Part shown: in pieces, positions 1 to 10,943 of the stretch
Position numbering within the stretch: position 1 is the stretch's first letter
Layout: each line of letters starts with the position of its first letter
Origin: Rhodotorula mucilaginosa
Lineage: Eukaryota > Basidiomycota > Microbotryomycetes > Sporidiobolales > Sporidiobolaceae
Assembly: GCA_034406715.1 (NCBI GenBank)
Contig: CP137867.1
Coordinates: 744,001-808,000, forward strand
Direction: 5' to 3'
Length of the DNA stretch: 64,000 nt
Translations under genes and position numbers: made by a program
The notes under the pieces: model-generated
Databases searched by the model: none
The model's input: only the letters and a program-made list of their open reading frames with translations
Told to the model about the DNA's origin: nothing

Positions 1-2454
1 ACGCGCTGGGCGCAGGGTTTGCGCTATTACGCTCACAACGGCCGCGCCGGGACGCACTCGTTCTGGCGCTTCAAGATCGAGATCCCGCTCGGCGAGCGCG
101 AGGAAGAGATCTTCTACTCGGTCAATGTGCGCACTTCCTGCCTCTCTTTGTACTGCAACCGGCGGCGAGGCGCAGCAGCAGTCGCTGGACCGAAACCGAG
201 CACTTACCTTCTGCGTATGCTTTGCTCTACAGGGTGGTCCCGAAAACTCGTTCTGGGTCCCGGCTCGCGACCAGCAGTTCCGAGTCATGTACCACTCTTG
301 GTCAGTTTGCCATTCTCCACCTTCAGCGTCGAGCCCTTGCCTAACTGTTTGACGCTCTACTACAGCAACGGCTTTTCGTCCGGAGTCGACCAGAAGGCTT
401 TCAACGGTCCCGATCCGCTGTGGCGCGACGTCCTGCTCAAGCATGCGCAGAAGCCTATCGTGAGCCTCCGTGCCCATCGCAAAAGGACACGCCACGCCAC
501 GCCGTTCCAAAAAACTCACGCTGCCTGTCAATTCACAGCACGTCATGGTCGGCGGCGGCGACCAGCTCTACTGTGACCCGCTCACGAAAGAGCCCGAGAT
601 CGCTCCGTGGATCAACGAGAGCGACAATTCGAAAAAGATTGCAGCGCCGCTCACGGCCGAAATGGAGACCGCTCTGCACCGGTTCTTCTTCAACTGGTGA
701 GGAGCGATGAAGATTCGGCGCTTCTTGTTGACCGAGTCGCTCATTGTTTCGCCTTCCTGACAGGTACACCCACTGGTTCCGTTCCGGCGCGTTCGGTATC
801 GCTACGGGTCGGATTCCGATGCTCAACATGCTCGACGACCACGACATGATGTGAGCGCCGTGTCGTACCAGACATTCCCCAACCCGATAGAAAGAAGCTG
901 ACCCCATATATGGAACAGCGACGGATTCGGTTCTTACCCGGACGACCTGCAATCCTCGCCAGTCTTCAGCGCCATCGGAGCTGCCGGATACAAGTGGTTC
1001 CTTCTCTTCCAGAGTACGTTTCCCTCCAGGCTATGTCTATCTATGCGAGTCGGCCTTTCGTTGTTGACTCTCCCCTCCTCGGCGGCATTTTGCAGTGTTT
1101 ATCAACGACGACGTCGACGGCGCGACGTATGATCTGGCGACTGGCATCCCCAGCCAGAGCTCGCACTCGTCCAAGTCGCTCATCATCGGCGGCCCGGGCG
1201 CGTTCATCCCGTACCCGAACCATTCGTTCCTGTCGTGCCTCGGACCCAAGATGTACATCCTCATGATCGACTGGCGTTCCGAGCGTCGCTTCAACCAGTT
1301 GGCGAGTCAGACGACGTACGATCGGTGCGAGAAGGCGATCGACGCGTTGCCGCCTGGTGTCGAGCACCTCGTCGTACTCGTCGGTACGTTCTCTCTCTCT
1401 CTCAGCCGAATCGACGACCTAGTCGAGCTTCTGAGGACGCAGCCGCTGACAGTGGCCTTGACCTGCAGGTGTGCCGATTGCGTACCCGCGCATGGTCGCG
1501 CTCGAGCAGATGCTCGAGAAGAAGCTCAACCCCATGACGGTGCTGGCCAAGATTGGCGTCATGCCGTCAGGAGTCAACAAGTTCAACGCGTGAGTTCCGT
1601 CTGTCTCGTCCCTTCGATACATAGTGATCTTAGCTGACTTTTCGGTTGGTATACCTGGAACAGCGAGGCCGAGCTCAAGGACGACTTGGCAGACCACCCT
1701 TGCGCTGCGGATCACAAGAAGGAGCGCAACGCTCTCGTCCTGCGGTTCCAGAACATTGCCCAGCGGAAGCACCTCCGCATCTCGTTCATGTCTGGCGACG
1801 TGCACGCGACCGCCAACAGTCAGTTCAAGTCGACCAAGAAGATCGACCCGAGTCAGGATCCCAAGTTTATGCTGCAGAGTGAGCGCGATCTACTCGCCTC
1901 GGACGACATGAGGACCTGTCCGCTAATGTCTCCTGTGCTGCAGTCATCTCTTCGGCGATCGTCAACACGCCTCCGCCTCCTCCGGTCATCTGGCTGGTCT
2001 CGAAGCTCGGCAAAAAGACTCACAAGGTGAGCAGTCCTCCCGCACGAACCTTCACGTAGGTCCGGATACTGACGTTGTCCCTTCACCACAGACCCTGCAT
2101 CATGCGCACACCGACGAGGAGTTGATCCCTCTTTTCACGGAAGACGTGAGCTTTTCATGGAGGAGGAGCGTCCGCCCGCCCGTGAAGCTATGACTGACCC
2201 CGAAACCCGCCCCCGTGCACAGACGGACGGCTCAAAGCCCAAGAGCACGACGGTCATGGGCCGACGCAACTACTGCATGGGCGACTACGATCCTGCAACG
2301 GGCGAGGTCCAGTTCACGGTCTGCGTCGAGAAGTCGCAAGGCAGCGGCACGACCAAGGAGTAAGTCTGCCGGTGAGCGTTTACCGGCGCTGATATGCTGA
2401 CTTGCCTCCCACCTGCGTAGATACCCTCTCCGCGCGCCGCCGCCCAGGTGGTAA
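1..2454 (+). CDS. PhoD-like phosphatase domain protein (5' end outside window)
   Basis: Metallophosphatase-like protein of the fungal PhoD group; the substrate is not known from sequence. The window opens inside the gene. Conserved PhoD pieces follow in order across many short exons: HVMVGGGDQLYCD (about 542-580), a THWFRSGAFG stretch leading to the metal-binding run MLNMLDDHDMIDGFGSYPDD (bridging an intron near 850-905), KWFLLF, the INDDVDG segment, and the late GDVHAT metal motif (about 1795-1815). An Ile-Val-Asn-Thr-poly-Pro run near 1945-1985 is typical of fungal family members. The last exon starts after the CGTAG acceptor at 2420 and encodes YPLRAPPPRW before TAA at 2452-2454. No transmembrane segment is visible in the part present. 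Family placement is firm; exact exon borders and the specific activity are inferred. Confidence 0.85.
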
Positions 2455-2672
2455 AGCGCCGTTCAGGAATTCGAAGAATCTCTTCCCTCAACCGTGTAGA
2501 CTCGCTCCCCTTTCTTTCCTCTTCTTGTCTAATACCCTTAGTGTTTGTACTTGACACGCCTTCTTCTGCATATACGAGTATTTATTGCCAGTCGTCGCAT
2601 CAGAATTACTGAAGAGAAAATGCCTGCGTCAGGCCTCCATCAAGCCAAGCCTCCACCCAAGATACCTCTCCT

Positions 2673-5600
2673 TCAAGCCAGAATGTCCATGCCCGCCTCC
2701 CAGTACTCCTTCTCGCCGCGAGCCTGCTTCAGGAGCTCCTCCCACTCCCTCGCATCCGGCACAACGTAGATGCCGGGGTACGATTCGACAAAGACGCGCC
2801 AGATCTGCGCGAGCTCGGTCGGCCGGAGAGTGGCACAGTGCGCGATCTTTTGCGACGAGAACGCGTCCTGGCTCATCGAGACCGGCAGCGGCCTCGCGAA
2901 AGCCGTGATCTCGGCTCCGAGCGCAGAAGCGATCGACTGCGGCATGATGGGACCTGCACGATTCGCGATCCGAGTCAGATTCGGTGCGAGAGGTTGACAC
3001 GACAGCTGTGCCGACATACGACGATAGTCCTTGTCGGACGCAGCAAGCAGCACACTGATGGCGTTGATGACCTCGGCGACGATCTTTGGCTTGTCCGGGT
3101 GGTTGAGGCGGGCCGTCATCGCTTGCAGCAACCTCAGGTTCTTCTGCTGCGGGTGGCTCGGATCCGGATCCTCTGTTGAGTCCGAGCTGCGATCAGCGTC
3201 GTCCTTTCGGCAGATAAGCAAACGCGTGACCACCTACGCAACGTATCGATGGCGATCAAGATCAAGCCGTTGAGAGCTCCGTGCAGCAGCGCCGGCAGGC
3301 GTGAGAGTTGATGAGGGTATTCGTAGCCAAGGTAGCAGCCGACAAGCTCGTGCCTGTGAGAGAGTCAGGTTAGTCACGTCGTCAAAACTAAGAGGGAGCA
3401 GAATTGCGGGACGTACGCGGCTTCGAGGCACTTGGTGCGGAAGGGCTGGAGACGCTCATCAGCCGCACCACGCGTGAGGCTGAGTGAACAAGAGAGGATC
3501 TCGTCAGTCAGTGAACGCGCGACGAGAGCAAACACACGACAAGGTAATGCACAAGCAGCGGTTCACGCGAATGATGAGCTGGAGCACCGTCGTGTGCGCG
3601 AGGATGCGGAACCGATCGCTGGCCAAGTTGACCGGCTCGAGCGGGACGACGCGATCCCCCTGCCACTGCAGCGCGGGCAAACCGGACTTGATGCGGTCGA
3701 GCGCCGCGTTCTGGTCGTGCACGTACTTGACCGGCAAGGTCGCGACTCCCTTGGGCGCGTAGAGGGTCTCGTTGATGCTGTGCGCGATCTTGGCGAGCTG
3801 CGTCAACACGCTCAGGTAAAGCACGGGCGTGAAGGCGGGGAAAGCCTGAGGCGTGATGTCCGTAGTGGTGATGTCCTTGTCGTGCGCGTTCGTGGGCTCG
3901 CGAGTGTCGTAGGACGATAGGGCGATGAGCGAAGTGCGCTTCGTCTGGTCGAGCTTGTCGTGCGCCACAAGCAGGTACCACAGCCTGCGACGTTCTTCGA
4001 CGTCGAGCACCGAGAAGCCCGAGACGCCAGCGGGATCGCGATGCTGTGCGGGCACGAAGATGGACACTGGGAGTGAGATCGGGTGCTGGAGCGATGCAAG
4101 GTCAAGAGACTCACCAGTCCGAGAGTCTGTCCGGCCTGGATCGCCTGCGCCAGGATGGGAGCCGAGCGAGCATCCATGCTCTGGCTGAAGCGATAGTAGA
4201 GAACGAGTAGAGTACGGACGACGTCCAGATCGGGGCGTTCGAGGTAGCTGAAGACGCATGGGGGCTTGTCAGCATGCGGTCAGCGCCAACTCAGGGGTAA
4301 ATGACTGAGCCTTACCCGCCAAGTCGGAGCGTCTCGAGCGCGATCTCGACATAACGGCGCGAGGCCAGCTCGGCTTCGCGTTTCTTGGCCACCTCGGCGT
4401 CGTTCGCCGGACGGATCCCAGCCTGACGAGCGCTCTCGCACGCAATGATGGCCGCGAGAAGCGCCGCGAAGAACGGCTTTTGGGCAGCCTGCGACAGAGT
4501 CCACTCGCTGAGACGACTGCGGAACGAGCCGGCGTGCTCGAACGGGAAGTAGAGCTGCTCGTCGACGACGAACTGCTCGGCCATTCTCTCGAGCTGTGGG
4601 TCGCCGGGGAGGCTTGGTGAGTCGTCCATTCGATCAACGCGCAGTGGAGCGGTTGACTCACCTCGCGCTTCGACGGCAGCAGCGCAAGGAGCTGCGCGAG
4701 AGTGGCCTGCGTGGCGGCAGACGTGCGCGCACGCGGCTGCCCGGCTCCGGCCGCACGTCCGTTGCTGTTCGCTTCGACCTGTCGGCGAGCCAAAAGTCAA
4801 TACCGGGCATAGAGATCAAAGTACGGATCATCATCACTTACCGCCAAGAGTCCGAGCGCTTCGGCAGCGCTTTCCTCTGCGACTTCCTGACCAAAGTTGG
4901 TCAAGCCGGCGGCAGCGACCGCACCGGCCGTAAGCGGGCTCTTGCTGAGTCCTCCGAGCAAGCCCTCGAGCCTGTCGAGTTGGGCGCGAAGTTCCTGCGC
5001 CTCGGCATCGCGAGTGAGGTGGCTGAATTGGAGCGGGGCGTCAGTCGGGAGGGAGGGAAAGCGGTGTGTGGCTGTAGGAGGGCACGTACGGCTGAGGCAA
5101 CCGGATCGCGCCTTCCCACTCGCAGAGGTGACCTTCCTGACGGTCACGGCATGCTCCACCTGCGAGCACAAACCAGCATCAAGATCTGCATGTTTGCGGA
5201 ACGATAAAGGAGTTGGGCCACGTACACGGAAATCCGCGGTCGCACTTGAGTTTCCTGGTTTGCCCGGGCGAGCGCGTCAATCAGGGTACTACTCTCCACG
5301 CGCGACTCGTACAGACATACCTCCTGCGGCACTCTGTGTTTGGTTGATGATGGGAACGGAGATTGGCCGGAGACCGCGCGGGTGGATCAGCAAGCGGGGT
5401 AAACAAGGCGGGCGAGGGCGTGTACGGCACTCACGGGCGCAGGTGACGGGCTAGAGGCAGCTCAAAGTGTCAGTACGCGTCGGTTCCGAAGGCGCACAGC
5501 ACGCACCTTGCGGTTCCTGCGCTTCTTGTTGTTCGCAGCGCCGCCGTCGTCGCCTTCGCCGTCGTCGCCGCCGTCAGCCTTGCGCTTGCCCTTGGAGATG

Positions 5601-5683
5601 CCGGTCAGCGCCGGATCTATCGGAGAGGCTGACGTCTCGAGGTCTGGCAGCTCGTTCGACCCGGAAGCGGTGCTGATGTCCAT
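2673..5683 (-). CDS. Zn2Cys6 (zinc cluster) transcription factor with fungal-specific MHR domain
   Basis: Probable nuclear sequence-specific DNA-binding regulator; target genes unknown. It starts at MDISTASGSNELP (ATG 5681-5683). A basic Lys/Arg run precedes the zinc cluster, which I reconstruct across exons as CAQCRRRKLKCDRGFPC then GACRDRQEGHLC, giving C-x2-C-x6-C-x5-C-x2-C-x8-C. These residues come from three micro-exons: 5435-5450 (16 nt), 5321-5333 (13 nt) and 5226-5254 (29 nt). The next exon begins at 5159. A heptad-like linker (AEAQELRAQLDRLEGLL) follows, as in the dimerisation region of this family. The middle-homology region is seen in segments such as DVEERRRLWYLLVAHDKLDQ and the helical block at about 3560-3850. 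The C terminus is WEAGMDILA. The exact number of introns in the centre is uncertain. Confidence 0.85.
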
Positions 5684-5977
5684 CGTCGCTTGGTTCGGCG
5701 GGGGAAAGAGGCAGCGAGACGCCGCGGCGATAGCGAGCTTCGACGCAAACCACACTCTACACTCTTCGCGACTCGACCGAATGGCTACACTAGCTATGTA
5801 CTCTTTCGTGTGACTCACTGCCGATTGGTGCCATGTTAAAATTCCCTCATTCTTAAAAACCCTTTCATGAATGCCGTGATCCGTGTCCTTGCTAAGCCTC
5901 TTCTCTCGGAACAGCTGACAGCTACCCGAGCGACACATGAAAGGAACAGCATAAGCATTAGGACCGGTGCATGGTTA

Positions 5978-7389
5978 CTACTTGCCAGTCGTCTCGATCT
6001 CGCGCTCCGACACGACCATTGGCGGTCCTCCTCCTCCTCCCGATCCGCTCGCCTGACCGCCGCCGCCGCCGCCCTTCTTCGGTCGACTGCGACCCCACTG
6101 CACCTTGACGGGGTGCCCGTCCACCTTGACGCCGACGCTGCATTGCGCGGCGGCAAACTCGGCCGCGTCGCGGTTGACAAAGTTGACGAACGCGACTTTC
6201 GAAGTCGACACGAGCACGACGCTCTTGAGTTTGTTTTCCGGGACGTTGCCGGCTGTCGTGAACCAGTGTCGGATCGAGTCTTCAGTCGCGGTGGCAGGCA
6301 GGGACGTCAGGAAGAGCGAGGTCTGTGGTGGGCACGAGGGTTAAGTGTCAAGTTTTGCTCGCGGCCGAATGGGCAGCGGGGGAAAACACGCACAATATCC
6401 GGGTCGGCCGGCGGCGCGAGGCCGCTCTCGCCGGCGTGTTTCGCCAGGATCTTGCGAGCGACCGGGTCGTTGTTGCCGTGGTCTGCAGAGAAAAGACAAT
6501 GGTCAGCGCGCCCAGTCTCGTGGCTACAAAAAGGGGAGCGGAGGAAGAAAACTGACATCGGTCCTTGATGTTTTGGTGACTGAGCTCGTTCTCGACCGGC
6601 AATTCGTGTCGGTACGGGCATGCATCGCCGCGGTTGCAAGCACCCTTGGCGTAGAAAGAGCAAATGTGTGGTCGATTCCGCTTGTACGACGGGTCGTTCC
6701 GGGCGAGCCTCTTGAGCAGTTCGCGGCCTGCACTGTCGGCTTTGCCGAACTGGAACGAACCCGAGATGCCTTCTGCCTGCTCTTTCTCGACTACAAAGGC
6801 AAACAGAGAGTCACAATCAGTCTTGTGCTGCTGCTGCAGCTGTTATTGGGTGGAGGGGACGTACTGTTCTGGGCATAGTACTCGCGGTTGATGTCGCTTG
6901 TCGGCGCCTTGCTCTGGACATTCAAGACCGTGTCCCTGACCTGAGTCGGCAAGCCAAACTGCAAGTCGAGCAGGCAAGTCTGGCAGCAGTTCTTGGCCTT
7001 TGCGCAGACGCCGCAGATCTCGGTCTTCTTGTACCGCATGCCCTGGCCCGGGAGCCATCGGAAGACCTGTCAATGGCAAGAAAGGCCCGTTAGTAACCTG
7101 GCGCGCACATGAAGCGTGAGTAGGACGAGCTGATCGACTCACGGTGAAGGGTCGCGTGCAGACTTTGCATTCCGCACCGAGCGACTGCTTCGACATGCGG
7201 ATGTAGCTGCATGAATACCACCAGAATGTCAGTACCGCACGCGCTGAACTCGCGGGCGGGGGACCAGGATGGGGAGAGAGAGAGAGGGGGGCTGTAGACT
7301 GACGGGTTCGGTCCGAGGCAGACATTGCACAGCGTCGGGAAGTCGCTCTGCTCGCCCTGCGCCTTGTTCAAATCTGCTTTGGGCGGCAT
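5978..7389 (-). CDS. SLT11: Pre-mRNA splicing factor SLT11/ECM2 (RBM22/Cwf5 family)
   Basis: Spliceosome component that contacts U6 snRNA and helps form the catalytic core (established for Ecm2/Cwf5/RBM22). It starts [18 protein letters not shown] (ATG 7387-7389). The N-terminal zinc-binding half shows [18 protein letters not shown] and the C-x2-C pairs of [25 protein letters not shown] finger follows ([21 protein letters not shown]), directly before the conserved [12 protein letters not shown]. The C-terminal RRM includes [18 protein letters not shown] and [19 protein letters not shown], then a Gly-rich tail ending ETTGK. Domain order and spacing match the family. At least six introns interrupt it. 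It is transcribed in the same direction as VMA1 upstream. Confidence 0.93.
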
Positions 7390-7809
7390 CGTACAGCGAA
7401 ACGCGAGTGTAGACTCGAGGGTGACGGAGCGAGATGAGGTGAGCCGGCGATTGAGAAGACGGAGAGCGCGGTCGAGGTCTGTGTAGGAGCTCGTAGGCGA
7501 CGCCGGTCGATCTGTAGAAGCTGCTGTGCTCTTTGCTTGTACGTTCGAGCAAGTCTTGGCGGTGTAGGTGAGCCAGAGAGACAAGAGCGCGCCACGGCAA
7601 ACGAGGTCTGTCAGCAACTGTACGTTCGCTCTCGGGCGAGGACACTTAAAAGGTTCGACAGAAACAGAGTTTACACGGTGAAGAATACGACGGAATGCGC
7701 GCAGAGGCGGAGAAGAAAGATGGGGCAACGGCAGACAAGAACAAATGGAGAGAAACGAAGGAGCAGGGGAGCGGATCTAATACTATATAGGAGGAAAAGG
7801 TCCGCTTCT
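7390..7809. other. Intergenic: SLT11 upstream region / VMA1 3' flank
   Basis: 420 bp between the SLT11 start and the VMA1 stop, both on the minus strand. It should hold the SLT11 promoter and the VMA1 polyadenylation region. Near 7685-7790 it is purine-rich on the plus strand. No open gene, tRNA or repeat was seen. Confidence 0.6.
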
Positions 7810-10464
7810 TTACTCTGCGAGCGTCTGGAACGTCCGCAAGATGTCCTGGTGCAGTTGCTCGAGCTCCTTCTTGTTCGCCTCCTCACCGTCCGCCGGGTCG
7901 AGGAACTTCATCTGCGTCAACCGGTACACGAGGTCCGACGTGTGCTCGCGCACCCGCGCCCACGTGTTCGACTCGGTCTCGACTGCCTTGACCGCCTGCT
8001 CGTAGTACGTGATAAAGTTCTTGAGCATCGCAGTCTGTTATTTGCAAGGCGCCGCGTGGTCAGTCTCAAGCATCCAGTCCAGCGGGGGGGCAGCCACCAC
8101 CACCTCTGTGGGTAGGTAAAAAAGGGCGCGCTCACCGTCTTGTAGAAGGGGCAGTACCGGTCATAGGTCGAGATACCGTTCTGCTGCAAAAAGTCCTCCT
8201 TGAGGAGCCGCGCCACGTCGAGGCAGACCTTGTCGGCCTCGCCGAGCGAACTCTTGCCGACGAGCTGGACAATCTCGGCGAGCTCGTCCTCCTTCTGCAG
8301 GACCTGCTTCGCAACGTTTCGGTAGTGCAAAAAGTCGGGCTCGGTCTTTTCGTAGTACGGCTGCAGGACGCGGGTGCTGGCAGACACGCACAAGATCGGG
8401 CGTCAGTTTCCCCACCTCCAGCTCCCGGTGACGTCTCGTGAGAGACGGGATATAGTCACACTGACTAGTTCGAGTACGAGACGTTCCAGTTGACGGACGG
8501 GAAATGTTTTCGCTGGGCGAGTTTCCTGGAAATGGCGCGAAGGAAGCTCGGTCAGTTCTCTCTATGCACTGAACATAGTCCAGGTACAACAATGGCGCAC
8601 TTGTCGAGACCCCAGAAGACCTGCACGATACCGAGCGTGGCAGTCGTGACCGGGTCCGAAAAGTCTCCTCCGGGGGGTGACACCGCTCCAATGATGGTGG
8701 TCGACCCGGTCCGGCGCGGACTGCCGAGGCAGACGGCCTTGCCGGCGCGTTCGTAGAACGACGCGAGTTTCGCGCCGAGGTAGGCCGGGTAGCCCGAGTC
8801 GGCGGGCATCTCGGCGAGGCGGCCCGAGATCTCGCGGAGCGCTTCGGCCCACCGCGAGGACGAGTCGGCCATCATGGCGACGTTGCGACCTTCATGTGCC
8901 GGCGAGCGCGTACGTGTCGATCTCACAGAGAGGTCAGTCCTAGGGGTATCACTTGGCAGACACATACGGAGCGAGCGAGAAGACTGACCTTGGTCGCGGA
9001 AGTACTCGGAGAGGGTGATGCCAGTGTAGATGGACGCCTCGCGAGCCGCGACGGGCATGTTGGACGTGTTGGCGACGAGCGTCGTCCGTTTCATGATCGG
9101 TTCCGACACGCCATTGACCTCGATCGAGAGTTCGGGGAAGTCCATCAACACCTCGGCCATCTCGTTGCCGCGTTCGCCGCACCCGACGTAGACGATAATG
9201 TCCGAGTTGGAGAACTTGGACACGGCCTGCGAGATGACCGTCTTGCCGCACCCGAACGCGCCCGGGATCGCGGTCGTGCCGCCCTGGACGCACGGGAACA
9301 GCGAGTCGAGCACGCGCTGGCCCGTCAGGAGCGGGTAATCGGCCTCGAGCTTCTCGCCGGTCGGGCGGGGGGCACGGACGGGCCACAGCTGCAGCATCGT
9401 GTGCTTGGTCTTTTTGCCCTCAAACTCGGTCTCGAGAACGACGTCCTGGTGGTCCGGGACGCCTTTACATGTCAGCCGGGATCGCCCTCCGCAGGGGCCA
9501 TTCATCTGCGCTCTAACGGTAGCCAACCGGAGGAGCGACTCACGTCGATGTTGTACGCGCCCTTCTCGGCGATGTAGGTGACGGTTCCCATTCCGCGCGG
9601 GTTGAGCATGATCTTGTGGTCGCTGACGAGCGAGTTTTCGTACACCTTGCCGAAAATGTCGCCGCCCGAGATGTGGTCTCCGACCTTGTAGTTGAGCGGG
9701 TCAAAGTCCCACTTGATGCCGCGGTCGAGCGCGTCCGTGTTGATCCCGCGCGGGATGTAGATCGAGTCGGACTTTTCGGCGATCGCCTTGAGCGGACGCT
9801 GGATGCCGTCGTAGATATTGGACATGAGACCTGCGCGGGGGCGGTCCTGTCAGCTACCCGACTAACAGGAAAAACACCCTCCTCGAGCACGCACCGGGAC
9901 CGAGTTCGACCGAGAGGGGTTTCCCTGTCCGCAGGACGGGGTCGCCGATCGTCATGCCCGACGTCTCTTCGTACACCTGGATGGTCGCCTTGTCTCCGTC
10001 GATACGGATAATCTCGCCGACAAGTCTGTGGGATGTTTTTAATCGTGTTAGCGGGGAGGGCGCGGTGAGTGCACCGGGATGAGGGAGCGACTTGCTCGTC
10101 GTGTCCTACTCGGACCAGCTCGTACATGGCGGCGCCGGCCATACGTTCGCTGAAATGATCAAAACGGTCAGCCCTGGAGTCTTGCGAATGGCTGCTAGGT
10201 GGAGGACGACTTGAGGACGCACGCGATGACGACGGGTCCGGAAACAGAGAAGACGGAACCGAACTTGCTCTCGCGATCCTCATCTGCGGGAGTGCATGGA
10301 TTTGTGCGTTAGGGATCCCTTTCATCTTCTGGTTCGGTGTCGTTTGGCCCAGTGAGAGGGGTATGCTGGGGCGAGGAGAGGAGAGCGAGAGCGAGGGAAG
10401 GGAGAGAGAGGGGACTGCGCGGGGACTGACCCTGGATGCGGATCGACTTTTTGGCGTTGTCCAT
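7810..10464 (-). CDS. VMA1: V-type proton ATPase catalytic subunit A
   Basis: Nucleotide-hydrolysing subunit of the V1 sector; it drives proton pumping into vacuole and endomembrane lumens. Near-complete family identity is visible: [47 protein letters not shown], the non-homologous region block starting [20 protein letters not shown], and the Walker A run [13 protein letters not shown]. Then come [61 protein letters not shown] and a C-terminal helical domain ending RTFQTLAE. The start is taken at ATG 10462-10464 ([11 protein letters not shown]), giving roughly the usual 615-620 residues; a further upstream exon cannot be excluded. The Walker A site, where many yeasts carry the VMA intein, is uninterrupted here. 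It is divergent with MIF2. Confidence 0.95.
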
Positions 10465-10943
10465 TGCGCCTGCCTGATGTCCGCAAGCGTGTCAGCGATG
10501 GCATGCTCCGTGATCTGTAAGTGGGGTCCGGTCCGAGAGATGACGAGACGAGGCGGAGGACGAGTCGGCGACTGACCATGACGGGCAGTACTTTGAAAGG
10601 TGGGTGGGAGAGCTTGACTGTTCTGGTACTCGGACTGTATCAAGCACTCGGTCGTACACTCGAGCGAGAGCAGGACGGCGGCGCAGAGTGACCTTGAATT
10701 GGGGATTACAACTCGATTTGTAATGGTTGAATACAAAAGAGTGACATTTGCACTTGACATCGCGTCGCCGCCGTCTCCTCCGTCCTCGTCCCTGCGTGCA
10801 GTCTATAGCCTCGTAGAGGGGACATTGCCCTTCACCTATCGCCCTCTCTCCACCGCCCGTCTCTTCAACCTCCACCGCAAACACGCGCCCCGAGGCCCGC
10901 GTCTCTCGGTCACCCAACTTGTCAACAACAAGACCCGACAAGA
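10465..10943. promoter_or_regulatory. Divergent intergenic region between VMA1 and MIF2
   Basis: 479 bp separating the VMA1 start (minus) from the MIF2 start (plus). It must contain both 5' leaders and promoters. It holds an AT-richer core near 10690-10760 inside GC-rich flanks. No consensus TATA box stands out and no coding exon was supported here. Confidence 0.5.

Noticed and set aside
9200-9300. Possible VMA intein at the Walker A site
   Set aside because: [11 protein letters not shown] is contiguous within one exon; no intein or remnant is present.
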